64,000 nt of DNA from Acinetobacter kyonggiensis (GCF_900107285.1 NZ_FNPK01000004.1:62001-126000); one strand, 5' to 3'. Numbered from the stretch's first letter, positions 20,449 through 32,431 are shown. Notes: a model not told the origin generated them from the sequence alone. Numbers and translations: made by a program.

Positions 20449-20918
20449 ATCGAATTACCATCTCTGATATGGGTTGAAAGAAATAAGTCGGGTGACTTGT
20501 GGTCCTTTGACTCGGTGCTTTATAGAATCTAGTTAGACTTAAATTTGTTTGTCATAACTAGAGGGCGGATGATACCGAATTTTTCTGAAAAATAAACAAC
20601 TTTCGGCACTTTATCCGTCCTATTTCATTAAAAAAAATCAAGCTAATCTATAAGTTGAATTCTCATCTTACATTGTGACAGGAGAAAGAAAACCTCATTT
20701 TTTTATGCTTTTATTGAAAATAAATTATAATGCAGTTAAATTTCATGTAAATTAACTCATAAGTATATAATTTTGTTTTAGTTATATTGAGCAATGCAAT
20801 TTATTTAATTTTATCTGTTTTTACAAAGCCACCACAAAATCTGCTCAAATCCAACATAAACACACTTTAAGATCATCAATCTAGATTCCAACTCTACTTA
20901 CAAAAAATAGGTCAAAAA
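20449..20918. other. Intergenic region between divergent dat and the SIMPL gene
   Basis: 470 nt, strongly AT-rich from about 20630 onward. It must hold the promoters of both divergent genes. I see no open frame with start signals, no RNA gene and no confident operator. Confidence 0.5.
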
Positions 20919-21623
20919 ATGCGTTACTTAACTCTCTCATCTTTAATTTTAGCATCTACTTTAACGACACCTGCTTTTGCTCAACAAAACGAACAACTCA
21001 ATTATAATCTAGTCAACATACAAGCAGAAGCAGCTCGCAAAGTTTCTAATGATGAAATGCATGCTGTTTTATACATTGAAAAAAGCAATAAACAACCCGC
21101 TGAACTGGCTGTGCAAATTACACAATTAATGAATCAAGCCATGGCTTCAGCCAAGAAATACCCGCAAGTGAAGGTTGAAACGGGTTCTCAAACCACCTAT
21201 CCAATTTATGACAACGATAGCCGTAAACTCAAAGAATGGCGTGGTCGTGCCGAAATTCAAATTGAAAGTACTGACTTTAAAGCTGCGAGCCAATTGGTCA
21301 GTGAACTGCAACAAAATTTTCAAACACAATCCATTAATTTCAGTGTTTCTGATACCCAACGCAAAAAAGTTGAAAATGAGTTAATGGTAGAAGCTTCTAA
21401 AAACTTCCAACAACGTGCCCTAACCTTAAGTCAAGCGTGGAATAAATCAGGATATAACCTCGTTAATCTAAATTTAAATACCAATAATACTTACCCACAA
21501 CCCATCATGATGCGTGCGAGTATGGCAAAATTTTCAGGCGCTGAAGCAGCAGATGCTCAAGATGTTGCTGCGGGTGAATCTAAAATAACTGTAAATGCAA
21601 ACGGTACAATTCAGTTTAAATAA
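20919..21623 (+). CDS. SIMPL domain (DUF541) periplasmic protein
   Basis: A 234-residue exported protein: the signal peptide MRYLTLSSLILASTLTTPAFA is followed by QQNEQLNY. The mature part has the SIMPL/DUF541 layout, with a VNIQAEAARKVSNDEMHAVLYIE strand opening, a WRGRAEIQIESTDFKAASQLVSEL central part and a C-terminal LNLNTNNTYPQPIMMRAS segment. Family members are periplasmic or outer-membrane associated and of unclear function; some are linked to oxidative stress. It is monocistronic with its own terminator. Confidence 0.85.
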   Translation: MRYLTLSSLILASTLTTPAFAQQNEQLNYNLVNIQAEAARKVSNDEMHAVLYIEKSNKQPAELAVQITQLMNQAMASAKKYPQVKVETGSQTTYPIYDNDSRKLKEWRGRAEIQIESTDFKAASQLVSELQQNFQTQSINFSVSDTQRKKVENELMVEASKNFQQRALTLSQAWNKSGYNLVNLNLNTNNTYPQPIMMRASMAKFSGAEAADAQDVAAGESKITVNANGTIQFK

Positions 21624-21643
21624 GCATTTAGGCGAGTTCTCCC

Positions 21644-21673
21644 AAAAAGACTACAAATCTGTGGTCTTTTTTT
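21644..21673 (+). terminator. Intrinsic terminator of the SIMPL gene
   Basis: AAAAAGACTAC (21644-21654) pairs with GTGGTCTTTTT (21661-21671), with one wobble pair and a 6-nt loop, followed by more T. Confidence 0.8.
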
Positions 21674-21737
21674 ATGTCCTAATTAAGTGATTCTGCTAAA
21701 TTAACCCGTTATTTTTCTCTTTGCATCAATTTTCATT

Positions 21738-22334
21738 ATGTCTCTCACCGAATTAAATCTTAGCCTTTTTGAATGGATTAATGCATCGAATCATGCCAGC
21801 GATTGGATGATTAATTTTGCAATTTTCATCGCCAATGATTTGTTCTATATCATGATCATGTTTTTTGCATTTTTCTGGCTAAGAGGGAATTTTCAAGTTA
21901 AAAAACAAATCATTAAAGCCTTCATTTTTACTTGTGTGGCACTATCGATCAGCCAAATCATTTCTCATAGTTTTTATCATCCACGTCCTTTTATGATGGA
22001 TGTTGGGCGTACCCTTATTTACCATTCGCCCAATGGCTCTTTCCCGAGTGACCATATGCTGATTTTCAGTAGTATTGCCTTTTCATATTTTTTCTCTGCA
22101 AAACGCTCCATTGGTGTAATCCTGATTGCAATAGCATGGCTGGTTGCATGGTCTCGGGTTTATTTGGGCGTGCACTTCCCTTTAGATATGCTTGGAGCTT
22201 TTTTCCTAGCCTTTATATTAAATTATTTCGGTTTAGCCTTATGGAATCAATACAAAATGATGATTATGCCATTTGTATTAAAAATACATCATTCGCTGTT
22301 TAAACCGCTGATTGAAAAAGGTTATGTCAAATAA
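21738..22334 (+). CDS. PAP2-family phosphatase, probable undecaprenyl-diphosphatase
   Basis: A membrane phosphatase of 198 residues with five to six helices. The three PAP2 motifs are visible: SFYHPRPF (end of motif 1), FPSDHMLIF (motif 2, with D in place of the usual G) and SRVYLGVHFPLDMLGA (motif 3 with catalytic H and D). The PSDH form is typical of BcrC-type enzymes that recycle undecaprenyl pyrophosphate for cell-wall synthesis. That substrate is inferred from the family; other lipid phosphates remain possible. Confidence 0.85.
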   Translation: MSLTELNLSLFEWINASNHASDWMINFAIFIANDLFYIMIMFFAFFWLRGNFQVKKQIIKAFIFTCVALSISQIISHSFYHPRPFMMDVGRTLIYHSPNGSFPSDHMLIFSSIAFSYFFSAKRSIGVILIAIAWLVAWSRVYLGVHFPLDMLGAFFLAFILNYFGLALWNQYKMMIMPFVLKIHHSLFKPLIEKGYVK

Positions 22335-22348
22335 TTTTCAACTCACAT

Positions 22349-22378
22349 AAAAAATCCCGCTCGAAAGCGGGATTTTTT
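22349..22378. terminator. Bidirectional terminator between PAP2 gene and proB
   Basis: AAAAAATCCCGCT (22349-22361) and AGCGGGATTTTTT (22366-22378) form a perfect 13-bp stem with a CGAA loop, with T-runs on both strands. Confidence 0.92.
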
Positions 22379-22390
22379 ATAACGAAATTT

Positions 22391-23524
22391 TTAGTAAATG
22401 GCCATATGGTTACGGTGAATCATTTCTAAAGAACGCGCTTCACCTAAAACTTGATAAACTTTATCTGAGGATAAACCCTTCACAATTTCAGCAGAACGAG
22501 AACTAAAGTTGACTCGACCCACTGCGACACGACCACCTTGACTATCAACGCACTCAACCACATCACCACGATCAAAATGTCCTTCCACCGCTTTTACCCC
22601 GACTGGTAATAAGCTACGGTGATTATCTTTAATCGCTTTTACCGCACCATCGTCCAAGACCAAACGACCAGCTGTTTGTAAATGCGCTGCTAACCACTGT
22701 TGATGTGCAGTCATACGATCATTGTCGGTAATAAATAATGTTCCGAGCAACTCGCCAGACATTAAGCGAGCAAGTACTTGAGCACTTTCACCACTGGCAA
22801 TCAGCGTTGGACAACCTGATTTGGCTGCTAAACGTGCGGCACGAACTTTGGTCAACATACCACCACGACCAAATTTACCACCACCGCCAGCCATATCAAA
22901 TAGGCTTTCATCCAATGCGCGAACCGTATGGAACAGCTTCGCATTTGGATTAGAACGCGGGTCGGAGTCAAACATGCCTTGCTGATCGGTTAAGATAATC
23001 AGCAAATCGGCATGGACTTGACCTGCAACCATCGCAGCCAAAGTATCATTATCACCAAAGCGAATTTCATCAGTCGACACCGTATCATTTTCATTAATGA
23101 CAGGAATCACACGCCAATCAATTAAATGCTGTAAAGCATCGCAAGAGTTTAAATAACGACGACGGTCTGCCAAGTCATCATGGGTCAATAAAACTTGTGC
23201 CGTTTGAATAGCATGGTTTTCCAATACGCTCGACCATGTTTGAATTAAGCCCATTTGCCCAATAGCAGCACATGCCTGAAGACTCGGTAAATCAGTGGGT
23301 CGGTTGGTCAATTTCATTCGAACCATACCTTCAGCCACAGCACCTGAAGACACGAGAATAATCTCATGTCCTGCATTGTGTAGATCTGCAATTTGTTTCG
23401 CCCAATGCGAAATTGCTGCAATATCTAAACCTTGCCCATTTGCTGTGAGTAAAGATGATCCGATTTTAACAACGATTCGTTTGCAATCCTTGAGCTGACG
23501 TTGCCCATCCACCACTTCTATCAT
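22391..23524 (-). CDS. proB: Glutamate 5-kinase
   Basis: Phosphorylates glutamate to gamma-glutamyl phosphate, the first and feedback-controlled step of proline synthesis. The N-terminal amino-acid-kinase domain has [34 protein letters not shown] and [18 protein letters not shown]. The C-terminal PUA domain (about residues 285-377) includes [16 protein letters not shown]. The length of 377 residues is usual. It lies 29 nt downstream of obgE on the same strand; proA is not adjacent. Confidence 0.96.
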   Translation of the reverse strand: MIEVVDGQRQLKDCKRIVVKIGSSLLTANGQGLDIAAISHWAKQIADLHNAGHEIILVSSGAVAEGMVRMKLTNRPTDLPSLQACAAIGQMGLIQTWSSVLENHAIQTAQVLLTHDDLADRRRYLNSCDALQHLIDWRVIPVINENDTVSTDEIRFGDNDTLAAMVAGQVHADLLIILTDQQGMFDSDPRSNPNAKLFHTVRALDESLFDMAGGGGKFGRGGMLTKVRAARLAAKSGCPTLIASGESAQVLARLMSGELLGTLFITDNDRMTAHQQWLAAHLQTAGRLVLDDGAVKAIKDNHRSLLPVGVKAVEGHFDRGDVVECVDSQGGRVAVGRVNFSSRSAEIVKGLSSDKVYQVLGEARSLEMIHRNHMAIY

Positions 23525-23553
23525 CTTGTCCTCAGTTACTCGTATTTCAGAGC

Positions 23554-25305
<1,752 letters not shown>

Positions 25306-25689
25306 TTACAATGATGGCGTAGCACACTGTTTGTTTTCCATAATTTCAGGCAAATTACGTTCAATCCAGCCAATCAAATGATTCAGCTTTTCCGCGGCTT
25401 GTGAGCCTAAAAGAGTCAGCTGATATTCAACTTTTGGAGGCACAACAGGATAAACCGTACGAATGAGAAAGCCATCTTTCTCTAAAACCTTCAAAGTTTG
25501 AGCCAACATTTTTTCACTGACCCCGTCTATACGCTGTCTTAACTCACTAAAACGATGGATACCATCGCTTAAACAGCGCAAAACCAACACAGACCATTTG
25601 GTGGTTAAGTGTTCTAATATTTCACGTGAAGGACACTCGTTGGATAAAACTTGTCCAAGTAAATTACTCGTTGCATAGTTACTCATCAT
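25306..25689 (-). CDS. qorR: HxlR-family redox-type regulator, QorR-like
   Basis: A winged-helix HxlR/MarR-like repressor of 127 residues. C19 in SNECPSREIL is the conserved N-terminal cysteine used by QorR/YodB-type sensors of quinones and diamide. GVSEKMLAQTLKVLEKDGF is the recognition-helix region, and TVYPVVPPKVEYQLT is the wing. It is divergent from the quinone reductase qorB, the same arrangement as ytfH/ytfG in E. coli. Starts at 25689 or 25686 are both possible behind GGAGAG. It probably represses itself and qorB. Confidence 0.88.
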   Translation of the reverse strand: MMSNYATSNLLGQVLSNECPSREILEHLTTKWSVLVLRCLSDGIHRFSELRQRIDGVSEKMLAQTLKVLEKDGFLIRTVYPVVPPKVEYQLTLLGSQAAEKLNHLIGWIERNLPEIMENKQCATPSL

Positions 25690-25709
25690 TTCTCTCCAAA
25701 CCGAAATAA

Positions 25710-25745
25710 ACTTACTTTTAGGTACGTACTTACATTAGGTAAGCT
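25710..25745. promoter_or_regulatory. Candidate QorR operator between divergent qorR and qorB
   Basis: TTAGGTA occurs twice in direct orientation (25718-25724 and 25735-25741), the palindrome GTACGTAC lies at 25722-25729, and CTTAC/GTAAG arms flank the block. A -10-like TATATT follows toward qorB. Its location in the short divergent promoter supports an operator. Confidence 0.45.
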
Positions 25746-25802
25746 AGTATATTAAGATAAAAACATCAAGTATGCAAAACAAACAAATTAAAGGTGAGTC
25801 AA

Positions 25803-26663
25803 ATGAAAATTGCAATCACAGGTGCAACTGGTCAGCTCGGTCAATTGGTTATTCATGCACTGTTAAAAAATACCGCTGCAAGCAATATTGTGGCATTGGT
25901 TCGCAATAAATCCAAGGCTGCCGATTTAAAAGCCAAAGGAATTGAACTGCGTTTCTTTGATTATGACACACCTGCAACTTTAGCTTCGGCATTATCTGGA
26001 ATTGATAAACTGTTGCTTATTTCAGCCAATGAAGTGGGTCGTCGTACACCGCAGCATAAAGCGGTCATTGATACGGCTCAACAGGCAGGCGTTCCTTATA
26101 TTGCCTATACCAGTTTGCTGAATGCCGATCATTCTCCGCTCGGTTTAGCACAAGAACACCGTGAAACTGAAAGCCTCATTAAAGCCAGCGGCTTGCAGTA
26201 CACGTTCTTACGTAACAATTGGTATAGTGAAAACTATTTAGCGGGTGTCAATCATACCGTTGGAATCGGTACGCTATATGGTGCAGCAGGCGAAGGAAAA
26301 ATTAGTTCAGCAGCACGTGCAGACTATGCTGAAGCCGCAGCAAAAGTGCTCACCACATCTGGACATGAAAATAAAACCTATGAACTTGCAGGTTCAACCA
26401 GCTTCACATTGGCAAATTTAGCAGGTGATATTGCTAATGTTTCAGGAAAAGAAATCACTTATCAAAACCTCAGTGCTGAAGATTACACTCAAGCTTTAAC
26501 ACAAGCTGGCTTACCTGCTGGCTTGGTCGATGTGATTGTCGATGCAGATATACAAACTGAAAAAGGCGCTATGTTTAGTAACAGTAAAGACTTAGAACAA
26601 CTGATTGGGCATCCAACTACACCGATTAAAGCACAAGTTGCCACAATTTTAACGGCATCGTAA
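25803..26663 (+). CDS. qorB: NAD(P)H:quinone oxidoreductase QorB-like (NmrA/SDR family)
   Basis: An atypical short-chain dehydrogenase that binds NADPH through the N-terminal GATGQLGQLVI motif and reduces quinones in the cytoplasm. Close similarity to E. coli QorB runs throughout: LLLISANEVGRRTPQHKAVI, FLRNNWYSENYLAG, SSAARADYAEAAAKVL and the C-terminal LIGHPTTPI. ATG 25803 is chosen over GTG 25794 because AAGGTGAG (25791-25798) is correctly spaced for it; that gives 286 residues. Divergent from its likely repressor, it should be induced by quinone or electrophile stress. Confidence 0.92.
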   Translation: MKIAITGATGQLGQLVIHALLKNTAASNIVALVRNKSKAADLKAKGIELRFFDYDTPATLASALSGIDKLLLISANEVGRRTPQHKAVIDTAQQAGVPYIAYTSLLNADHSPLGLAQEHRETESLIKASGLQYTFLRNNWYSENYLAGVNHTVGIGTLYGAAGEGKISSAARADYAEAAAKVLTTSGHENKTYELAGSTSFTLANLAGDIANVSGKEITYQNLSAEDYTQALTQAGLPAGLVDVIVDADIQTEKGAMFSNSKDLEQLIGHPTTPIKAQVATILTAS

Positions 26664-26729
26664 TTGTTCCATTCATAATGCTCCCCCCTTCTTTTTCAAG
26701 AAAAGAAACCGCCCTTAAATATCAAACAA

Positions 26730-26759
26730 AAAAAAGAGCCTCACATGAGGCTCTTTTTT
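26730..26759. terminator. Bidirectional terminator between qorB and gap
   Basis: AAAAAAGAGCCTCA (26730-26743) and TGAGGCTCTTTTTT (26746-26759) form a long perfect stem with A- and T-runs on both sides. Confidence 0.9.
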
Positions 26760-26772
26760 ACTGCTTTACAAA

Positions 26773-28230
26773 TTATGCATTTTTTTCAGCAGGAATTTTG
26801 CGGTAGCTTACGCCACACATTTGTTCAGCAATACGTAATACTTGGCAGCTATAACCGACTTCGTTGTCATACCAAACATAAGCCGTTAGACGTGTACCTG
26901 AAGTGATTGTTGCTTGCGCATCAAATACACCCGCAGTACGTGAACCAATAAAGTCAGAAGATACAACTTCCGTCGAATTTGTATAACCAATTTGACCTTG
27001 AAGGCTTGAATTGATTGAAATTTGACGAATGTATTCATTCACCTCTTCACGATCAACTTCTTTCTCAAGGGTTAAGTTAAGAATAGCCAGTGATACGTTT
27101 GGCGTAGGAACACGTACAGAGTTACCTGTTAACTTACCTTTAAGTGCAGGAAGTGCTTTTGCAACCGCTTTAGCAGCACCAGTTTCAGTAATCACCATGT
27201 TCAAAGTCGCAGCACGACCACGGCGATCTGCACTGTGATAGTTGTCGATTAAGTTTTGGTCATTAGTGAAAGAGTGAACAGTTTCAACGTGACCATTGAT
27301 CACTTTGTATTTGTCATCTAACACTTTTAAGACTGGTGTAATTGCATTTGTAGTGCAGCTTGCAGCAGAGATGATTTTGTCTTCATCTAAAATATCAGTA
27401 TGGTTTACGCCATAAACGACATTTTTCATTTCGCCTTTACTTGGCGCAGTCAATACCACACGAGCAACGCCTGGGCATTTCAAGTGTTGAGCAAGACCTT
27501 CCGCATCACGCCATTTACCAGTATTATCAATGACTAAAGCATTGTTAATACCATAAGCAGTGTAATCCACTTCAGCTGGGCTAGATGCATAAATAACTTT
27601 GATAAAGTTACCATTGGCAATGATCGCTTCATTGGCTTCATCTACAGAAATTGTGCCTGCAAATGGACCATGAATTGAATCACGACGCAATAAAGACGCA
27701 CGTTTTTCTAAATCACCATCAGATGATTTACGAACCACAATGGCTTTAAGGTTTAAACCACGACCAAGACCAGATTGACCAATGATTAAACGTGCAAGGA
27801 TACGACCGATACGACCAAAACCATAAAGAACAACGTCTTTAGGTTCAACAGTTTCAGCATTGCCTTTTAACGATTCTACTGCTTGCGCAACAAAAGCGTC
27901 GATATCGCCGCCTTTTTCATTAAATTCAACGGCTAGTTTACCTAAATCGATTTCAGCAGAACCGATATTTTCAACTTTAGCCAATGCTTCTAAGATTGGA
28001 AAAGTATGAACAACTGAAAGCTCAACGTCCATAACACGTGTACGGCGATGCGCTTTTAAAATTTGGATTACTGAACGGTTAACTAAAGAACGACCGAATA
28101 CAGAAGTCACGATATTTTTTTCACGATACAACTGACCAATTAAGGCAATCATATGTTCCGCGATTTCTTCACGGTTTTTCCAGCGACCTTGGTGCTCTGC
28201 ATGTAGGGCGATGATAGTGTCTTTGCTCAC
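26773..28230 (-). CDS. gap: Glyceraldehyde-3-phosphate dehydrogenase, long form
   Basis: Interconverts glyceraldehyde-3-phosphate and 1,3-bisphosphoglycerate. The Rossmann motif is GFGRIGRILARL, and the catalytic cysteine is C292 in SAASCTTNAITP. Later motifs (VETVHSFTNDQNLID, RRGRAATLNMV, VRVPTPNVSLAIL, WYDNEVGYSCQVL) are standard. Unlike ordinary GAPDH (about 335 residues), about 125 residues precede the NAD fold, giving 485 in total. Pseudomonads have a similar long form of about 460 residues. Acinetobacter mostly runs this pathway toward gluconeogenesis, so that direction is likely. Confidence 0.93.
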   Translation of the reverse strand: MSKDTIIALHAEHQGRWKNREEIAEHMIALIGQLYREKNIVTSVFGRSLVNRSVIQILKAHRRTRVMDVELSVVHTFPILEALAKVENIGSAEIDLGKLAVEFNEKGGDIDAFVAQAVESLKGNAETVEPKDVVLYGFGRIGRILARLIIGQSGLGRGLNLKAIVVRKSSDGDLEKRASLLRRDSIHGPFAGTISVDEANEAIIANGNFIKVIYASSPAEVDYTAYGINNALVIDNTGKWRDAEGLAQHLKCPGVARVVLTAPSKGEMKNVVYGVNHTDILDEDKIISAASCTTNAITPVLKVLDDKYKVINGHVETVHSFTNDQNLIDNYHSADRRGRAATLNMVITETGAAKAVAKALPALKGKLTGNSVRVPTPNVSLAILNLTLEKEVDREEVNEYIRQISINSSLQGQIGYTNSTEVVSSDFIGSRTAGVFDAQATITSGTRLTAYVWYDNEVGYSCQVLRIAEQMCGVSYRKIPAEKNA

Positions 28231-28451
28231 AGATACGTCCTCTAATTAATTGTATATCTAGGCATAAATTTCAAAACCCGACAATTGTAAAGGAATTATC
28301 GAGAAGTTTGAATCAAAAGCTGATCCAGACTTGGCTATTTTCCTACATATTCATTATAAATTGAAAAAATAGTTGTAATTATTTTCATGATTCTCATATC
28401 AAAAGCACTTAAAAGTTTTATTTCTGATGAAAATGCTCAATTAAGCTCAGA

Positions 28452-28471
28452 TGTTGTTTTATCAAACAACA
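28452..28471 (-). terminator. Stem-loop downstream of rarD
   Basis: TGTTGTTT (28452-28459) and AAACAACA (28464-28471) form an 8-bp hairpin 19 nt after the rarD stop. There is no T-run, so termination is uncertain. Confidence 0.3.
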
Positions 28472-28489
28472 CCCAAAAGATAAAAACGA

Positions 28490-29419
28490 TTACTTTAAGC
28501 GCTCTTGGTAATTTTCAAGATTTTTAGACAAGGCTTTTTGCTTTTGCTGCTGTTTAACTAGGTGAATCGAACCTTCAACGATGAGCAGTAACACCGCAAA
28601 CCAAATTGGAATATAAGTAAACCATTCAGCTGCTTTAATTCTTTCACCTAGAATAATGGAAGAAAAAGCAAGCAATATAGGCTCTAAATAGCTTAATAAT
28701 CCAAAGATGACAAAAGGTAAATAACGACTCGCCAGCATATAACTCCCCAGTCCAAATGCACTTAAAAAACCTAAGCCTAAAATTGCCAAAATTAAGTGGG
28801 GAAACTGTGCAATCAAGTTAAATGAGTCGCTGTAAAGCGTTGCTAGGTAAATCGCAACAGGTAGAATTAAAAACAAATCCCACCAAAAACCACCTAAATG
28901 ATCCGTTTTAAAAGCACGTCTTAAGAAGAAGTAAACAGGATAAGCCACCGCAACATAAGCAGTTTCCCATGCAATACTGCCGATACGCCATAATTCATGT
29001 CCAACCCCCATGCAGGCAAATAGCACTGCGGCAAGTTGCCATTTGGACAACTTTTCTTTGTAAATCACACAACCTATCAGCACCATCACCAAGGGCAGTA
29101 AAAAGTAGCCTAATGAGACTTCTAAACCGCGTCCATTCATTGGCCCCCATAAAAACAGCCAAAGCTGTGAGGTACACATTACTGAACTGATGATCAACCA
29201 AATAAACAAAGCAGGTTGCTTAAAAATACGTTTAAAAATTTCGGCGATATATTTTAAATCACCCGTCCACCACATAAATAAAGTCAGGAATGGCAGTGTT
29301 GCTAACATACGCCAAGCAAAAGTTTGTTCACTATCAAGTGGTTTTAAAAATTGAGTATAAAAATACAGAACACCAAAAGTGATAGATGCCAATACAGACA
29401 ATGCTACGCCTTTATACAT
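28490..29419 (-). CDS. rarD: RarD-type EamA/DMT transporter
   Basis: A 309-residue inner-membrane protein with ten hydrophobic helices in the two-fold EamA layout. The RarD subgroup is recognised from FAWRMLATLPFLTLFMW near the N-terminus, SLGYFLLPLVMVLIG after the fourth helix, and YLEPILLAFSSIILGE in the second half. RarD proteins are linked to chloramphenicol sensitivity in some bacteria; the real substrate is unknown. The gene stands alone upstream of a possible weak hairpin. Confidence 0.9.
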   Translation of the reverse strand: MYKGVALSVLASITFGVLYFYTQFLKPLDSEQTFAWRMLATLPFLTLFMWWTGDLKYIAEIFKRIFKQPALFIWLIISSVMCTSQLWLFLWGPMNGRGLEVSLGYFLLPLVMVLIGCVIYKEKLSKWQLAAVLFACMGVGHELWRIGSIAWETAYVAVAYPVYFFLRRAFKTDHLGGFWWDLFLILPVAIYLATLYSDSFNLIAQFPHLILAILGLGFLSAFGLGSYMLASRYLPFVIFGLLSYLEPILLAFSSIILGERIKAAEWFTYIPIWFAVLLLIVEGSIHLVKQQQKQKALSKNLENYQERLK

Positions 29420-29510
29420 CTTTCACCTCTAAATTTATGTCATGTATATTATAAGCATTTCACTCTGATAAAACTTGATCATTCACCTTTCAATTTGACT
29501 ATTCAATAAG

Positions 29511-29532
29511 AAACCATGCCGAAACATGGTTT
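29511..29532. terminator. Stem-loop downstream of the lipocalin gene
   Basis: AAACCATG (29511-29518) and CATGGTTT (29525-29532) pair around a CCGAAA loop. The longer T-run lies on the plus strand, which has no gene here. On the minus strand it could end readthrough from the lipocalin gene. Confidence 0.4.
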
Positions 29533-29656
29533 TTATAAGATCACTGACAGCACTTAATAAACCTGTACATGGTTTATTTTTTTAAAATAAGCGTGGTTTT
29601 ATTTAGGCTTTACAAAGTACATCTAATGCCGCATAAACCACTCATGCAAAAACCGA

Positions 29657-30262
29657 TTAATTTAATATTTTAAGATTATTGTGCGTTTGCTTGGTATGAA
29701 TAAGATCGGTCAAGTTATAGCCGACTGATTTTGCATATTCTAAATATTCATTGACCACCGCTTGATCTGGCTGTGCTGAACGTGACAATACCCACATATA
29801 TTTACGTCGTGGTTCACCAACCAATACGGTTTGATAATCATCATCTATTTTTAAAATCCAATAATCACCGCGCGCTACAGATAACCAGCGAATTGCTTCA
29901 GGTAAAAAACTAACTTTTAACTTGGTATTAAAAGGTGCATTTTGCACGAAGGCTTCGCCAATCGACTGCTGTAACTGCCCATCTTTACTCAAACAACGGT
30001 TGCTTACGATGACATTACCATTTTCATTTAAAGTATAGGTCGCTGTAACATCACGATTGCACTTATTTTCAAAGTACATCGGCTTACGCGCAATTTCATA
30101 CCAAACCCCCAGATATCGGTCTAACTGAACTTTGTCTACAGTTTGCAATGGTTTGGTCTGTGCATATGCCAGTGTTGCAGCACCCAGACCAATCAACACA
30201 ACCCCACCCACTGCAATTTTAGCAAGTGTAAAACCTGCCTTTGGAAGATTTTTAGCAACCAT
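29657..30262 (-). CDS. blc: Bacterial lipocalin (Blc-like)
   Basis: A 201-residue exported or membrane-anchored lipocalin. A hydrophobic segment (GGVVLIGLGAATLAYA, about residues 18-33) is followed by QTKPLQTVDKVQLD. The lipocalin signature DRYLGVWYEIARKP, the single-barrel middle part and the C-terminal motif RRKYMWVLSRSAQPD are present. No lipobox cysteine follows the hydrophobic stretch, unlike the Blc lipoprotein of E. coli, so it is probably soluble in the periplasm or held by an uncleaved helix. Family members bind fatty acids or lysophospholipids in envelope stress. Confidence 0.88.
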   Translation of the reverse strand: MVAKNLPKAGFTLAKIAVGGVVLIGLGAATLAYAQTKPLQTVDKVQLDRYLGVWYEIARKPMYFENKCNRDVTATYTLNENGNVIVSNRCLSKDGQLQQSIGEAFVQNAPFNTKLKVSFLPEAIRWLSVARGDYWILKIDDDYQTVLVGEPRRKYMWVLSRSAQPDQAVVNEYLEYAKSVGYNLTDLIHTKQTHNNLKILN

Positions 30263-30385
30263 AAAAAATACCTGATTAAGAAAATCATATTATTTAATGA
30301 TGAATATCCATTAAAATAACGAGTATTTTTCAGCCGTACTGTAGCGTTATGTAATGATTCTTGAAGATAAAATCATGATTTCAAT

Positions 30386-32431
30386 CTAGGTCAACATTTG
30401 GGCTTTCAAACGCACAATTTCATCACGCAAACGTGCTGCCTGCTCAAACTGTAATTCTTTCGATGCTTTTAACATCTCTTTTTCCAGTTTAGACATGTGT
30501 TTTGCCAGCAATTTAGGATCGGCCAAAATATGCCGTTCATCGGCACTTAAAGCACGGGCTTGATCAGAAACTTTGCCATCAATTTGATCATCTGTTAGTA
30601 CCTCACCAGTATCAATGTCTTTTTTATTTTGACGTTTGGTACTGCGTGGGGTAATACCATGAATTCGATTAAATTCCATTTGTTTAGCACGACGACGATC
30701 TGTTTCATCAATCGCTTTTTGCATGGAGTCAGTTATTCGATCACCATATAGAATTGCCTTTCCTTTCACATTACGTGCAGCACGACCAATGGTTTGAATG
30801 AGTGAACGCTCTGAACGCAAAAAGCCTTCTTTATCTGCATCTAGAATCGCCACCAAAGAGACTTCGGGCATATCTAGACCTTCTCGCAATAAGTTAATCC
30901 CCACCAAAACATCATGCACACCAGAGCGTAATTCATGAATAATCTTCACACGCTCAACCGTATCAATATCTGAGTGCAAATACGCGACTTTCACCCCATA
31001 TTCTTTTAAATAAGAGGTTAAATCTTCCGCCATACGTTTGGTCAAGGTCGTGACTAAAACACGTTCATCTAAATCTTTACGCAGGTTGATTTCTGAAAGC
31101 ACATCATCGACTTGCGTCAGTACTGGACGAACTTCAATTTCTGGATCAATCAAACCTGTAGGACGAACCACTTGCTCTGCAATTTGCTCTGATTTTTCCA
31201 ACTCATATTTTGCAGGTGTTGCACTGACATAAATGGTCGTTGGAATAATGCGCTCCCATTCTTCAAACTGCATTGGACGGTTATCCAAGGCACTGGGCAG
31301 ACGAAAACCATAATTGACCAAATTTTCTTTACGCGAACGGTCACCTTTATACATGGCGCCAATTTGCGGAACCGTCACATGTGATTCATCAATAATCAGT
31401 AAAGCATCATCAGGAAGATAATCAAATAAGGTAGGTGGTGCTTCACCCGATGGACGACCTGATAAATGACGGGAATAGTTTTCAATCCCATTGGTATAGC
31501 CTAACTGCTGCATCATTTCTAAATCGTAACGGGTACGTTGTTCGATACGTTGTGCTTCAAGCAGTTTGTCGTGTTGTTTAAAGAATGCCAAACGCTCTTT
31601 CAGTTCGTCACGGATGGTGCCAATTGCACGGTGTAAATTATCTTTCGGTGTCACATAGTGACTTTTTGGATAAATTGTTACCCGTGGTGCTTTACGCACT
31701 AGTTTTCCAGTCAATGGATCAAACCAACGAATCGACTCCACTTCATCATCAAAGAGTTCGATACGAATGGCATTTTGATCTGATTCGGCAGGAAAAATAT
31801 CAATAATTTCACCACGGATACGATACGTACCGCGTAAGAACTCCAGTTCATTGCGGGTATATTGCATCTCGACCAAACGACGAATAATGTCGTCACGACT
31901 AATACGATCGCCCTGTACAATATGCAGCAGCATACTCATATAGGCATTGGGATCACCCAAACCATAAATAGCAGAAACGGATGCCACAATAATGGCATCA
32001 CGACGTTCTAATAAAGTCCGCGTTGCTGAAAGGCGCATTTGATCGATGTGATCATTAATTGCAGAATCTTTTTCAATAAAGGTATCGGACGATGGAACAT
32101 AGGCTTCAGGCTGATAGTAGTCATAATAACTAACAAAATATTCAACCGCATTATTGGGGAAAAAGGACTTAAATTCGCCATAGAGCTGCGCAGCCAAGGT
32201 TTTATTATGCGCCATCACAATCGTTGGACGTTGTAATTGGGAAATCACATTGGCCATGGTATAGGTTTTCCCCGACCCCGTGACTCCTAATAACAACTGA
32301 TCGTGATAGCCTTTTTCAATGCCACTGACTAACTTTTCAATGGCTTGTGGTTGATCCCCAGCAGGTTGATAGCTGGTCACTAATTCAAAAGGTTGCTGAC
32401 TATCCTGCATAGTATCCATCTTCAACGACAT
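30386..32431 (-). CDS. uvrB: Excinuclease ABC subunit B
   Basis: Damage-verifying helicase-like subunit of nucleotide excision repair. Walker A GVTGSGKT is at residues 49-56. The DNA-inserting beta-hairpin region is [16 protein letters not shown], the DEAD-box motif is [15 protein letters not shown], motif VI is QTIGRAARN, and a C-terminal UVR domain ([20 protein letters not shown]) binds UvrC. The length is 681 residues from ATG 32431; in-frame ATGs at residues 5 and 8 are alternatives because no start has a strong ribosome-binding site. I see no LexA-type SOS box upstream, consistent with Acinetobacter lacking classical LexA. Confidence 0.97.
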   Translation of the reverse strand: MSLKMDTMQDSQQPFELVTSYQPAGDQPQAIEKLVSGIEKGYHDQLLLGVTGSGKTYTMANVISQLQRPTIVMAHNKTLAAQLYGEFKSFFPNNAVEYFVSYYDYYQPEAYVPSSDTFIEKDSAINDHIDQMRLSATRTLLERRDAIIVASVSAIYGLGDPNAYMSMLLHIVQGDRISRDDIIRRLVEMQYTRNELEFLRGTYRIRGEIIDIFPAESDQNAIRIELFDDEVESIRWFDPLTGKLVRKAPRVTIYPKSHYVTPKDNLHRAIGTIRDELKERLAFFKQHDKLLEAQRIEQRTRYDLEMMQQLGYTNGIENYSRHLSGRPSGEAPPTLFDYLPDDALLIIDESHVTVPQIGAMYKGDRSRKENLVNYGFRLPSALDNRPMQFEEWERIIPTTIYVSATPAKYELEKSEQIAEQVVRPTGLIDPEIEVRPVLTQVDDVLSEINLRKDLDERVLVTTLTKRMAEDLTSYLKEYGVKVAYLHSDIDTVERVKIIHELRSGVHDVLVGINLLREGLDMPEVSLVAILDADKEGFLRSERSLIQTIGRAARNVKGKAILYGDRITDSMQKAIDETDRRRAKQMEFNRIHGITPRSTKRQNKKDIDTGEVLTDDQIDGKVSDQARALSADERHILADPKLLAKHMSKLEKEMLKASKELQFEQAARLRDEIVRLKAQMLT

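Noticed and set aside
30370..30381. AAATCATGATTT palindrome after uvrB
   Set aside because: A perfect 12-nt palindrome without a loop or T-run, so not a terminator; no known operator.
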